Shown here piece by piece: positions 10,747 to 23,400 of a stretch of DNA of 64,000 nucleotides. The stretch lies in the NCBI RefSeq assembly GCF_963676685.1, contig NC_092349.1:58821431-58885430 (forward strand), given 5' to 3'. The notes beneath the pieces were generated by a model, which was not told where the DNA came from, did not search any database, and saw only the letters and a list, made by a program, of their open reading frames with translations. Both the position numbers and the translations under genes were made by a program. Position 1 is the stretch's first letter. Every line of letters starts with the position of its first letter. The DNA comes from Mytilus edulis (Eukaryota; Mollusca; Bivalvia; Mytilida; Mytilidae).

Positions 10747-11204
10747 ATAAGATATTGTTTCAATTATTGTCCCTATATTGAGAGAATTCACCAATGTTTT
10801 CTTAAGACAAGTCAATACAACACAGGTACTTGAGGCATTGCCCCCCTTTTTTTTTCTTTCCCGGCTTTTAGTTTAATAGTCCCAGTTTTTTTGCAGTATT
10901 GTAAAGATTTTTTTCATTTATAATTTTCACTTACTTCAAATTCTCCTGCTCTTGTTTAATCAATATCAGTAGTTTTATGACAATAAAAAGAATATAGGGT
11001 CACGGGGTGGTGTGGGTGTGGGGGTGGGAGGGTGGGAGGGTGGTAACTTTCTATTATTGGGTATGCGGGGATGTGCCAAAAATATAGGTCATAATTTTTG
11101 CGAAATTTTATATAAATTTACCCTCCTTTTTAATTACATCATATATTAAAATGCATTTATATTTGATAACTGTATCAGTGATTTGGGGTATGATCCGCTA
11201 CATA

Positions 11205-11430
11205 TATGAGGGGGGGCAAGGGGTTTAACTGTTATGCTGTTATGGGGCAATTTGATTCTTTGTTATATGTTATTCTGAAAATATATTTGCTGTTAGCTGT
11301 TATTGTCTTATTCATTGTTAGCTGTTATTGGACTATTAGGATTTTGTTATCTGTTATTGTGATAATGTATTTGTTGTTAACTGTTATTGAAAATTGGAAT
11401 GTTAGCATTTGTTTTGACAGCCAATATTCG
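11205..11430 (+). repeat. Array of GTTANCTGTTATTG words (left part of a split element)
   Basis: After GAGGGGGGGCAAGGGG, the word (GTTA)NCTGTTATTG and close variants recur roughly every 30 bp up to about 11390. The same word recurs at 12785-12865, followed by GGGACCCCCCTT. The two parts look like the ends of one element of about 1.65 kb whose middle carries other sequences. Confidence 0.55.
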
Positions 11431-11639
11431 GTAAAAATTGAAGATTGTTGAACATTGGGGTCTACCACTAGTAATATGGTGGTCCCGTATTCGGTGAAGG
11501 ATTTCATAAACATATACCCATCACAGATCATCACATAAACATATTAATAGAACGGTTAGGTCCAGGACATCTCCGGTATATCTTATGATTATCCTTTGTA
11601 ATAAAAATCCATTTTTTTTATGAACATGTAGCTTGCTAT

Positions 11640-11770
11640 TCAGTGTGAGCCAAGGCTCCGTGTTGAAAGCTGTATTTTGACCTACATGTACAATGGTTTA
11701 CTTTTATAAATTGTTACTTGGATGGAGAGTTGTTTCATTGGCACTCATACCACATCTTCCTATATCTATG
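11640..11770 (+). repeat. Dispersed repeat R2, 3' part
   Basis: Contains GTGAGCCAAGGCTCCGTGTTGAAAG and GGATGGAGAGTTG...CATACCACATCTTCC-like blocks in family order. Confidence 0.5.
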
Positions 11771-12199
11771 TAGTAACTTTTTCTGTATGGGGACATTGTT
11801 CCTCGTTTCCAGTACTTTAATATTAAATTCGAACAATTCTTAATATGACAAAAAGGAAATATATGGCTAGGGATATCTGATGAGGATGTCAATTAAGGAC
11901 TAGGTCCTTTCAACCATATATAATAAAGTACACAGACTCAGATCTGTGATTCTTTTCAAAGCAGAACCAAATACATTGTACAATAAAAGTTCCAACCATG
12001 TCCTGGGTTCTGAAGCTGCACATAACTCATTACAAACAAAGATTTAGTTCGTCTTCAAGCCATTGTTCCACTACTTTATCATGTATTCTACTTACTAGTT
12101 CACTTAAAAAAACTGATAATACATTGTTCAAATATAGCCTTTGAAAATAGTGGAATAAATTACTTTTGGAGTTTCAAAATTAGTTCAAAGTACTTGATA

Positions 12200-12800
12200 A
12201 ATTGCATGCTTATAATTGGTGATTTTGATTTTTCTACCCTATATACCTCTGTGGTCATAGTCTTATTAAGAAAAAAACCACACACCTCATGCATTGAATG
12301 TGCATTTAAAAAAAATCAGAATGCAAATATATATATTCAAACTCTTTCAGGTCATTTTTTAGTAATAACAAACAAAAGAACTATGTCAATTGGACCTGCT
12401 TTGATACCCAATCTAATTAAAAACCGATCTCTCATCGCTCCTGTTTCTGATGTGTCACGTGTTAGCTCCCACGCGACATGATCAGAAACAGGAGCGATGA
12501 GAGATCGGTTTTTAATAAGATTGTTTGATACCATGTCTGCCCTTAATTTTTTTTTACAAAATATCATTTTTGTCTGCTATGGAGTTTCCATATATCGTCA
12601 AGTTATCAGAATTCTTATGGGGACTAACTGTGCACCACGTATTGCAGACCTGTTTCTGTATTGTTATGAGTTACAATTAATGGAAACATTCAGCAACTGG
12701 AGGGATTGTGCTTGATTTTCATATGATGGAGACATAATCTTTCAATCAGTCCAGGAACTGACTTATTTTAATATTTCATTTACTGTTATCTGTTTTTGTC
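12200..12800 (+). pseudogene. Penelope-like element reverse-transcriptase relic
   Basis: FDFSTLYTS near 12225 (RT motif A) and ILMGTNCAPRIADLFLYCYE near 12610-12680 (motif B region) are hallmarks of the Penelope-like RT family. The frame is broken and a palindrome is inserted between the two motifs. Only a fragment remains; no GIY-YIG endonuclease part is visible. Confidence 0.65.
12409..12523. repeat. Long palindrome: 43-bp arms, 29-nt spacer
   Basis: Arms 12409-12451 and 12481-12523 are reverse complements except about one base. The spacer is itself partly palindromic (GTCACGTG with CACGCGAC). The block is GC-rich and sits inside the Penelope-like relic. It would form a stable cruciform or RNA hairpin. 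Confidence 0.85.
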
Positions 12801-12872
12801 CATTTTAATTCCTTGTTATCTGTTATAAGCCAAATCAATTTGCTGTTTTGCTGTTATTGGGACCCCCCTTAC
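12785..12872 (+). repeat. Array of CTGTTAT(C/T)TG words (right part of a split element)
   Basis: Repeats of CTGTTATCTGT, TTGTTATCTGTTAT and GCTGTTATTGGG end in a C run (GGACCCCCCTT), mirroring the G-run start at 11205. Confidence 0.5.
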
Positions 12873-13092
12873 TAATTCAATGAGTAGCTCTTTGATGAAA
12901 ATGAACGGTGGTGTGCTAGTCATGCTGCATCACGGTGCTTAACCATAACGGCCACTTCTGGCGGAAACGGATACTGCCACATAATAATATAATAAATAAG
13001 CTTTATTTAGAGTCGGCATGGTATATAAAACATAGACAAACAATATGAGCTTTTAACCGACATAACCAACGGTGACTTTCGGCGTTTTTCCT

Positions 13093-13145
13093 ATGATGGA
13101 CTCGGACGACGATCCGAATAATGATGATTTAGAAAAATCTGTTAG
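13093..13145 (+). CDS. Candidate first coding exon of an unrecognised gene
   Basis: ATG at 13093 opens a short acidic frame, MMDSDDDPNNDDLEKSVR, ending exactly at a strong donor (AG|gtaagt). The upstream sequence is CpG-richer than its surroundings, as at promoters. The exon ends in phase 2. I could not find a continuing exon; the possible terminal exon at 16742 does not join directly in frame. Confidence 0.35.
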
Positions 13146-13420
13146 GTAAGTGATACAATTGCTGTGTCCACGGAATCCTCGGATGTTTTTTTATCATCTA
13201 GAAACCACTTATTCCAACGAACATGTATTCCTTTTATATTTAATTAGCATTTTAAACTAGTGACTATGTGTTGTGCAACTCTTTTTCCACCAAAATGATA
13301 ATTATTTCCGCTTTAATTAGAACAGTATTAGCCATACTTACATGGTTTCGACGTAAACTTTCTTTTGTTAATAACATTTTGTGCATAATTCAAGATTTAA
13401 AGTCAAACTCCTTCCTTTTC

Positions 13421-13470
13421 AAAATTATTAGAAACGGGTCTATGTGAAAGGGTCCGTTTCTAATAATTTT
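13421..13470. repeat. Perfect 17-bp-arm hairpin
   Basis: AAAATTATTAGAAACGG at 13421-13437 is inverted at 13454-13470 around a 16-nt loop. It lies immediately before the 33-bp hairpin-repeat array. Confidence 0.8.
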
Positions 13471-13505
13471 GAATGTAATTATTATTAAACAGTTAAATAA
13501 GCGAT

Positions 13506-13675
13506 CCTGTACTAGACAAATACTTTGTTTAAAAAAAGACCCTGTTCTCACTAGTAGGGCATGACAAAGTGACCCTGTACTCACCAGCAGGCCATGAAAA
13601 ATTGACCCTGTTCTATTCAGTAGAACGTGAAAAAGGAACCCTGTTCTTACCAACAGGGCACGAAAAAAAACCCTT
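13506..13675 (+). repeat. 33-bp tandem repeat, each unit with an internal dyad
   Basis: Four clear units start GACCCTGTTCT, GACCCTGTACT, GACCCTGTTCT and AACCCTGTTCT at 33-bp spacing, after a more diverged first unit. Most units contain a small inverted repeat (for example CCCTGTT...AACAGGG, GTTCTA...TAGAAC) with partner bases changing together. A C-rich run follows at about 13728-13755. Read on the minus strand, the array gives 11-residue repeats, which follows from the period being a multiple of three. Confidence 0.75.
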
Positions 13676-14819
13676 ATTTTGCGGCACACTATAATACCAC
13701 TAAAAATATGGGAAGTACCGGGTAACAACCCCCCCCCCCCCTCCCCCCACCCCGGGCATACTCCTAAACAGCGGATAATAACCCATTTTTGTCCAGCATG
13801 TCATGAAATGAAGCAATTGCAAAGTAAATTGGTCATACTTTTATTATAGAAATTGTTTAGTTATCGCGATGATCTGTTGGTTTTACAGGTTTTTTGTTTG
13901 TGTATTAATTGTTGATGATAAGCGCAAGTTTCAGCAAATACTATCGTGACTGGCAGTTTTTATTGGTCGAGGAAGCTGGGTGCCAGAAAAGTACCTTAAC
14001 TTATAGTTAATTAAAATTGACGGTGAACGCACCAGCCATGAGAGAAACTTCTAGTAACGCACTATAGGTTATTAAATTCGAACACACACCATCAGTGATA
14101 ACTGTAGTTTGACTACATGAACAATCGGACATCAAAAAGAAGAGAAACAAACCTTACATAATAAAAAATCATAGCTCCCTTTCCCTTAGCTGCCTTTTCT
14201 GTGTATTTCTAGAATCTTTATCATGATGATGCATGTTAGTGATTAGGCATGCAACTACTAGATCATTCGTAGTTCTGCTGTTTACATTAAACTTTTATAT
14301 TCATTTTTTTTTCAAAGCAGTATCTGTTGTCGAAAAAGTTTGATGTGATGTCGTTTGTATATTTGGTATTATTTTGATTAAAGAGAAGGCACCAAGCCAC
14401 ACATTTCACTGTCGATAAGGAAAATTGAAGGTTTTACGGGATAACACACCTTTGGGATATATAAAAAATATAAAACAATACCAGTTTAACGTATTTCAGA
14501 TGCAAATAAACTTGTTAATCATGGAATCTGGATGGGGGCCTTCAATTTAAGCTTTGTTTGTGTAAATGATAAGCAGAGTGGCCTTGAGGTCATAAAACTT
14601 TCGAGTCAGTTCTCATACTCCAAAATCATCCAATCAAAATGCTTTTTTGCCATATTAAAAATACGCAGCTTTGTGGGTCTACCTTATTATCGGGTTGCAG
14701 CTTTGACTTTTTGTCAAATGAACAATTGTCTTGCCAGTACACAATAGAAGCATTTAGGAGTTACTTATTTTTTTATCTGCAGGTTTTAAGCAGACTTAAT
14801 CCTTGGTAGTATTTGAAGA

Positions 14820-15615
14820 TAAGAGAGTTGTGGCTTTGTCTGTCTACAGTATAATTATAATGTAGCTTTGTCTGTCTGAAAGAAAAGCATATATTAGCTC
14901 TGTCTGTTTACAAGTTAAACAAATTGAAGCTTTGAGTGTCTACACTATAGGGATATAGTAGATTTATCTTTGATAACTATTATCTGCCTCAAAGATGAGC
15001 AGGGTGTAACCTTGTCAGTCTACAAGATAAGTAATATATTTGAGTGTAGCTTTGTCGGTCTATATATAAGGTTAGCAGAGTTTAGCCTTGTAGGTCTACA
15101 AGATTATTAGGTTTGTAGTTTTATTTGCCTACAATATCAGCAAAGTGCAGCTTTGTCTGCCCCCTAGATTAGCAGGGTGTAGCCTTCTCAGTCTAATAGA
15201 TAAGTACAGAGTGTAGCTTTGTACGTCTACAAGGTTAGCAGAGTTTACTAGATTATAGCCTTAAGCTCATCAGTTTACAAGATAAATAGGTACTAGATTT
15301 GTCTATTTACAAGATAACTAGATTGCAGCTTTGTTGGTCTACAAGATCAGCAAAGTTCAGCTTTGTCTGGTCCAAGATTAGCAAGGTGTAGCCTTGTCAA
15401 ACTACAAGCTGAGTAGCTTTGTTTGTCTACAAGATTATTAGGATGTAGCTTTGTCAGTCTACAAAATAATCGGAGAACAGCTTTGTCTACCTCCAATGCT
15501 AGCAGGATGGAGGAGAGAGCCTTAACCTCACCAGTCTACAAGATAAGCTGATTGCAGATGTGTCTTCCTACAAGATTAGCAGAGTTTAGCCTTGACAGTT
15601 TACAAGATAAGAAAC
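14820..15615 (+). repeat. Degenerate minisatellite, about 32-40-bp units
   Basis: About twenty imperfect units around the consensus words GTAGCTTTGTC, GTCTACAAGAT and TAGCAGAG. Units are heavily diverged and vary in length, so the array is old. It lies between the orphan exon at 13093 and the possible terminal exon at 16742. Confidence 0.8.
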
Positions 15616-16741
15616 CAGACTGAACCTAAATGTTGACTCAATCCAGAATCTAGAATCTTTTGTTACATTAATGTTTCAGTGTCAACAAAAATTTACCACA
15701 CAATAATTAAAGACAACCAGAAACAGAATGAACTAAAAGAACCACACATAGTTAACTTCAAACATAGATATTGTACATCAATCTCTTATCATAAGATTCA
15801 CCACAATTTCAACCATTTTCTACATGTGCAACTACCATTCATCTGACAATATTCATGAGGTTATTGGCAGCATTACCACCTTCAGAGTGAAGCCAATTGA
15901 AATTGTAACCATTTTGGAAGGGATATTGACAATTCATTATTAAGTTTTATTTTACTTTCTTATACCAATAATTAGGACCTTTCTTCCTGTTAACCTTTTT
16001 GTATATCCCCCAAAAGATCATATCATGTACTTCAGTGCTTGTTCCTATCTTTATACTGTCTGAAGATGCAGCTCTAAGTGGCAAAACATGATGGTGACCA
16101 CAATACAAAAAAAATTTTCTTGCAGTATACACAACCAGAATAACGTTGTCTTTTTATTAGCTTCAATTTTATTTTTGTTAAATTAAGGTTGTTTTTTAAT
16201 TATTTGTCAGATTTTCGTTCGAAATCCTCTAGTTTTATCAATCTTGTGCCCAGCAAAAAAAATGACCACTAAGCTCACTTTTCAATTCAAAATTATATTG
16301 CATGTAATTTTAAAAGCTACATTTGAAAGTCTTATAAAATCCTTGTTATTTTTTCATAGTATTTGAGAAAAAAAAAGCTGCAGATGTTAGTTGTATAAAA
16401 ACCTTAGAGAGAATCATTGCCTGTCAAATTTTCAATTGCTAACATCTCAAAAACAAGCACACAGTCGCATTATTTCTTTTTTCTTATTAAGTTCCATCAT
16501 TCATATACTATCAATTTATAAACCTCCTTTAAAAAGCTTGTTATTTGAACAGCAAACATTCCTAAGGATATACATTAACAAATGATACAATAAAATGAAT
16601 TCTTTTTATTGTGGTATAACAACTATGTTCTATGATATCTCACAACATAACAAAATTCAGCACACAAAAAGTCTTTTTACAGTACTATACTATAATATAA
16701 ACTCTCATTAATGTAATGGTATACATGTTTATACTTTATAG
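15616..16741. other. Gene-free stretch
   Basis: AT-rich; no exon with splice support and no named repeat recognised. Confidence 0.35.
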
Positions 16742-17032
16742 TCAAAAGTAAAGATATTCATTGAGAATCCAGACATTTGGTATGCATACTTTCACAGCAA
16801 AGCGTTCACAAGAGAACAAAAATTGATTGGATACCATGCACCAGTAAAGCAGAAAATGGATTGCTTATATGTATTACCCAATAATCCAACCTCAACATGG
16901 CCTGAACAATTAAAGAAAGATTCAATAACTAATATTGGTCTACCTGAAAAATTGTATTTTTATGTCATGGAGGTAGATTTTATAAATAATATTAAATTAC
17001 CCGATATTCTAACCTTGACATATAATGAATAA
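16742..17032 (+). CDS. Unrecognised open frame, possible terminal exon (96 codons)
   Basis: Follows an acceptor-like TTTATAG and runs open to TAA. The translation looks protein-like (FIENPDIWYAYFHSKAF, LIGYHAPVKQKMDCLYVLP, GLPEKLYFYVMEVDF), with Trp, Pro and Gly spread as in a globular domain. A second, similarly protein-like frame runs at about 17318-17505 (NSKEDIWIALNWNPTLPSD) but overlaps the MDH2 3' end on the other strand. No family recognised; it could be the end of a gene beginning upstream or a relic. Confidence 0.35.
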   Translation, partial: SKVKIFIENPDIWYAYFHSKAFTREQKLIGYHAPVKQKMDCLYVLPNNPTSTWPEQLKKDSITNIGLPEKLYFYVMEVDFINNIKLPDILTLTYNE

Positions 17033-17459
17033 GACGAACCGGTATATGAAATATTTAAAATTTAGACATTGTTCAAAGCGCGTTCACAAATTTCACAAGT
17101 GAATGTTATATAACTGGCCACAAGTGATTTTATGGAGAGAAAATAAGTAAATTTTACATTTTCAATTTTGGCTGAAAAATCAGTATCTTTTGTTTCAAAT
17201 ACAATTTTCCTTATTTTTATTACTTAGAAAACAATTGAGTCTATGACTTAAGCACCATGCCAAACAGATTATACATGGGACGAAATCTAAAGAAAGAAAA
17301 TCTAAACTTAAATAGGACCATATGTTGAAGAAAACTGTTTAATAAAATTATTTATAAATTCAAAAGAAGATATTTGGATTGCATTAAATTGGAATCCCAC
17401 TTTACCCTCAGATAATAACATAAATTTGTGTTTTTATAATTTATCTGACAATAAGAACA

Positions 17460-20400
17460 TTATGATTTGTTTACAAAGTCAACTCCAGCTTGAATGTTTT
17501 TCTTAAGTTCAGGCATAGCGGCATCTAAGAGCTGCATTTCGTAGTCAATGAGTTTTCCTCTACCAAGATTCTTTTCAACACCATTTTTCTAGAAAAAAAA
17601 GAATACAATAGCATTTTTAAATTTATACTTCTGTGATATAAGACAAAGATAAACACAACAAATTTTACTTCAATAGAGACAAAACAAAAATGCATAAATT
17701 AAAATTAGCTTTTAGTCTTAGTAAAGTTACTACATTCATTGGTATTCATTGTAACACTGAGTGTTTGTCGTTTCTAATACTTGTAACTTTCATTCTTAGA
17801 TTATACAAAATATGCACAATAAGAAACTACCTTATATTTTCAGGTATTTCATTATAAAAAGAAATTTCAAATTAAAAAGTGTCTTAAATACCAAAACATA
17901 AAAAAAAGACCTCAATTTACTTTTGAACATAAAATTAAAAAAAAATCTACATTCTATGATTTTTTTACTTGTTTATTTAGACTTTGAACTTGCTTTTAGT
18001 AATTGTAAGTATTCTCCCAAGTCAGGAGAAGGTTGGGCATCCATAAATATATTTTATTTGTGCCTGTCCCAAGTCAGGAGTCTGTGATGGTTGTTTGCTA
18101 CTGTATATTATATTTGTTTTGCTGTATATATTATTAGATTTTCATTTGTTGTTTTGTATATAAATCAGGTCGTTATTTTTTCTCGTTTGAATTGTTTTAC
18201 ATTTGTTATTTCAGGGGCTTTTGTAGCTTGCTATGTGGTATAGTTTTGCTAATAAATGAATCTGTATGGTGACCTATAATTGCTAACTTCGAAGTCATTT
18301 GGTGTTGGATGGAGAGTTTTCTCGTTGGCAATCATACTACATGTATATATTCTTATTTTTATACTTACACCTAACAAGAGAGGCGTTGAGAAGAAAGCAG
18401 CATCTGTTTCTTCTGACTGTACATATGCACATTCTACTTGACCTTCACCTCCAGCCATAGCTTCTAACAGTGAAAATGTAAATCTTGATGCAGCATAGGC
18501 CATAGATAAGGTTGCTGATCCCTGGATAAAACCCAGAAAGTATTTAAATAATACGGCAAAATAGTGTTAATATTTGAGAAGACAACACTATATTTATTCA
18601 AATGCATATATTGACCATTATCTACATTTAAGAAAGTAGATTTTAATGTAAGCACGGTTATAGATATAAACCTTATGCAGTATTCTTTCAGTGATAGTAC
18701 GATTAGTTGTAGTATTGATTCCTTTTAAAGTATCAAAAGACAAGAGCAAATGGTTAAATGTTTAATGACCTTATAGTGACCATTATGTCTATTTTTTGGT
18801 GTATTAATATGACCTCTGAACTTGGTTTGCTCCTCATCTCCTTTTACCAAATTCAAATTTTTGATGCAAAAAAAGCAGATAGTGACTCAAAAGAGTTTAC
18901 TTGTGTGGTGATTTTTTCAACTTGATTGTAAGTTCATTTCGTTCAATAAAAGTATGAAAGTGATATCCTGTTTACCAAATAACAAAGTATTTATAAGACA
19001 TATAATATGAAGTGTTAAATATTTTGCAGAGTTTAAGAATATATAGCAATTTGCAAATATTTTCTCTAACAAAAAAAAACAAAAAATATAATCAGAGTGT
19101 CATGGGTGTATACATGTACATATGAAGGTTGTGTGATTCACTTACAGCACCAGCCTTGGCCTCTACCACTTCTGTTCCAGCATTCTGTATTCTCTCAGAA
19201 AGTTTCTTTCTCTCCTCCTACAAAACAGTGTTATATTCAGTAATGAAAAAATAAACTACTACCAGAATCTGAGTATGAACATGATGAGTCAAATATATTA
19301 AGGCTGTTCCAAAAACAAATGTATTGGGGAATGGAAGGCACTTTTTATGTTTTTTGAGAAAAAATATGTTTTTGTTATTTGTTATGAAATTTAACTGTAA
19401 TACAAATGTAACCAAACAGGATTTATTTACCATTGATCTGCTATACTTTTTATATATTTTCTGTTCCTCAATATCTGTTTAACCGATTAATAATATTTTT
19501 AACAGTTATTTATGGTACTTACTGGTGGAAATGAAACACTTGGGTTGGCTTGAGAGATGACAGGTATAATTGTTACTCCACTATGTCCACCCATAACTGG
19601 AACATTCAATTTAGATACATCCAATTCCTGCAATGAAAACACATTTACATTGTTATAAATTGTTATCACCCTAATTCATAATTATAATACGAAAGGTCGA
19701 TACATTTGATTGAAAAATATGCACTGTTAATTTATTTTGTTTTGTCATTTGATTTTTTCATTTGATTAGCGACTTTCCGATTGAATTTTCCTCGGAGAGA
19801 GCATCTTGGTTTTAAAAATACCTACCAATGACTAACACAACTACAATCTAAATTGATTTATATAAATAATATATGATCATGTTCAATGTTTGGTATTTTC
19901 GTCATTGACTATCCTTCTTTGCTATATACTCTACCTTATATTAAAAAAATGTGCCATTAATAAGAAAAATATAATTAATCAACAGATCATTGACTAGGAC
20001 AGATATTTATAAGAAGGTCTCCAATAGGATAACAGGAAATAGAAATAGAAGAGTGCTGTTCTGATTTTTGTCAAGGGCTTCTGATAAAAGAACAAAATTA
20101 TTTCACTGTAACGAATGAACATTCTCACTTTTGTTCCCTGTCTACTGTGAATTCATATATTTTCATAGGTATCACTTTTCGTGGATTATGGGAAATAATA
20201 TCTTTGTGGATGAATGATTTTGTTGTATTTAAAAAAGTCTGCAAACTAGCATAAAGAAAATTTGTACTCTGTTGAACATTTAAATTCATGGTTAACCTGT
20301 ACCTGTACAAAATCCACAGTATCTGTCAAATGTGTTATACATTATGTTGTACTGTTATACCACTGTCCCAGGTTAGGGGGAGGGTTGGGATCCCGCTAAC

Positions 20401-23400
20401 ATGTTTAACCCCACCACATTATTTAAGTATGAGCCTGTCCAAAGTCAGGAGCCTGTAATTCAGTAGTTGTCGTTTGTTTATGTGTTACATATTTGTTTTT
20501 CGTTCATTTTTTTAATATAAATAAGGCCGTTAGTTTTCTCGTTTAAATTGTTTTACATTGTCTTATCGGGGCCTTTTATAGCTGACTATGCAGTATGGGC
20601 TTTGCTCATTGTTGAAGGCCATACGGTGACCTATAGTTGTTAATGTCTGTGTCATTTTGGTCTCTTGTGAACAGTTGTCTCATTGGGAATCATACCACAT
20701 CTTCTTTTTTTATAAACAAGTGAATTCAATTCGTGTGTAAAATATATGCACAAATCAAATGTGTTAAATACAAAACACAAACCTTAGCTTCTGCTACAAA
20801 TGCATTTGATCTAACTATATCTAATGTTGTAACACCAAATAGACGTCTAGGATCATATACACCTTTCTTCTTTAAAACCTCTGCGGCTATTGGCACTGTG
20901 GAGTTAACCTTGGTAAGAAAGAAAAAGTAAAATATAACAAATAAATCATTGCATACATAACTACTTAGTACACTTGTACCAACATCTGATATTAATTGAT
21001 AGCTTAATTTTTATGAGTTCTTCTATCTTAAAAGTTCAAACCAATATCATATCAACTCTTTCCTAAATTTCCTGCATAATAATAATCTATAGTCTCCCCT
21101 TATTTGTTAACTTGATGTTTTTCTTTATTATTTATTTTTTACCTTTGACCATTTCCTTATTTCATTTCAATTGAAATTAAAAGATCCACAATTTAAAAAA
21201 ATGTTTTTAAATGGAATTACTGTATTAATGTATTCACATTCACTGAATCCAAATAGTATAACATGTGCAATATCAAATAACAAACACTACTTTCATTCCA
21301 TAAAACTTCTTGTCAATATTGTATCCAAAGCATGTAAAAACAGTAGTAACATTTCAATACTAACGGGGTTTGTAATGATACAGATCATTGCTTTTGGACA
21401 GAAATCTCCAATGGCTGACACTAAATCTCTGACAATTCCAGCATTTGTGTTGAACAGATCATCTCTTGTCATTCCTTCAATATTCAAAATATATATGTAA
21501 ACAATGAATTAATTATAAATATTTAATATTATCATTAAATAATTATGTTTTGTACCAGCATGTTTGTTCATAACAATGCTTCATATCTTATAGGGTGTCA
21601 TCCTATTTTGTAATGTTTTATTAATGGTTCAGTTAGGGTGAAGGTTATCCTGTTAGAGCTAATTTCCTAATGCATGTAGAGCAAGCCAATGATTAACTTG
21701 CTTGCTTTAACATTGAGAATGGAAATGAGGAATGTTTTAAAGAGACAACAACCCGACCATAGAGCAGACAACAGCAGAAGTCTTTGTTTGTATATGTACA
21801 ATTGGTATAGGGATAATGTCAAATCAAATCTAAATATAATATACACAAGTTTGACTATGCCTGTCTATATTGTTTGAAGATGTCAATCTCAATTACAAAG
21901 CTTGAGCAAACATTTATACAAACAAAGCAAGCAAGCCAACCTAAGTTCTACGGTACAAGCATTAGGAAATTAGCTTTAAAACAGTTAAACCTGCTGCGTT
22001 TGATAACACCTGTCCTAAGTCAGGACACTAGTAATTTCGGGCCCTTTATAGCTTGCTGTTTGGTGTGAGCCAAGGCACCTTGTTGAAGGCCTAATCTAAG
22101 TTCTTTCAACTTTTTTAAGTGTAATTAGGTAGTTTTCAACTTTAAAACAGACACCAGAGTTAACTTTCTTAGAATCACTTTGGTGTACATCCTTTTAGAC
22201 TTTTGTGGATAGTGTTTTCATGTTACTGCAATCATACTATGTCTTTTCTGCTTTCTTTTAAAAAGATCATTTTGTTTTTCTCTCGTCACCAGAGCACAAT
22301 GAAATTGAGAATGTACTCTTAAGAATATAGAACAAACCACTACCATGCTTAACAGTGCACGGTTAGCCACTGGTCCGATGCCCAAGACTAGTAAAGTTTC
22401 ATTTGGACTAGGAAGTTTTTGAAAAACTTTGTTTGGACCGATAAGAAAAATGTAAAAATATTGTTCCTCGGACTACTAGTTGGAAAGGTTATTAGACTAG
22501 TGCAGACTACATGCATCACAAGTTTATTATACTCTAACAAGATTATTTGAGGCAAATCCTTTAGTTCACTCAAATTTATTATGTGTGTAAATACATGAAA
22601 TACCTTTAAAGTTTAGTTTCTACATGTTGTATTTGAGAAAGGTTTGGTTTATTCAAATTCACATGTACATGTATGTTTGTACATTTCTGAAAACTTGTTC
22701 ATGCTTGTAAGGGGGAAACAAATTCCAAAATTCTCATTAACCAGTTAGTCATGTGTTAGTAACTATTGTAAATAAAAACTCATTAAATGTAGAATTAGGA
22801 ATAGGGAATGGAAACAGGAAATGAGTCAAAGAGACAAGCACCTGACCAAAGAGAAGAAAATGCAGTGAAAAAATTCAGCACCCAGAAGGGCTTCATACTG
22901 TATGGTTGCACAAAAATCCTTTGACACATTCCCCTGTTTCTTTCTCAAGTTTTATTTAAACTTACCTGGTTTTCTTGGAACACCAGCTGGTATCAGTACA
23001 ACACTTGCATCTGTCAGACATGCTTCCAATGATGCTGGACCAAGATGACCAGTGACATGGGCTCTTGTATCAATATGACTTAAATCAGCAGCGACACCTG
23101 GTGTATGAGCAATATCATATAACGACAGACTTGCTATTTTTGCTGAATTTTTTAAAAGCAAAGATAAAGGTTGACCAATACCACCACCGGCTCCAAGTAC
23201 AGCAACTTTTGGAGACTGCCAAGCCTGAAAGAAATCAATTAATGATATATATTTTATTACTTCCATGTACATGTGTATATTCTGAAACTGAATTGATAAT
23301 AATTCAAACTAGTTTATATCATTAACATGGTACAAAAAAAGTTCTTTCATATATAAATGATATAGATACATGTAATGTATATGAAATAAATTATAATTGG

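Noticed and set aside
13390..13728. Minus-strand frame with 11-residue repeats
   Set aside because: The 33-bp repeat period is a multiple of three, so an open repeat frame follows automatically; homopolymers and hairpins explain the region better.
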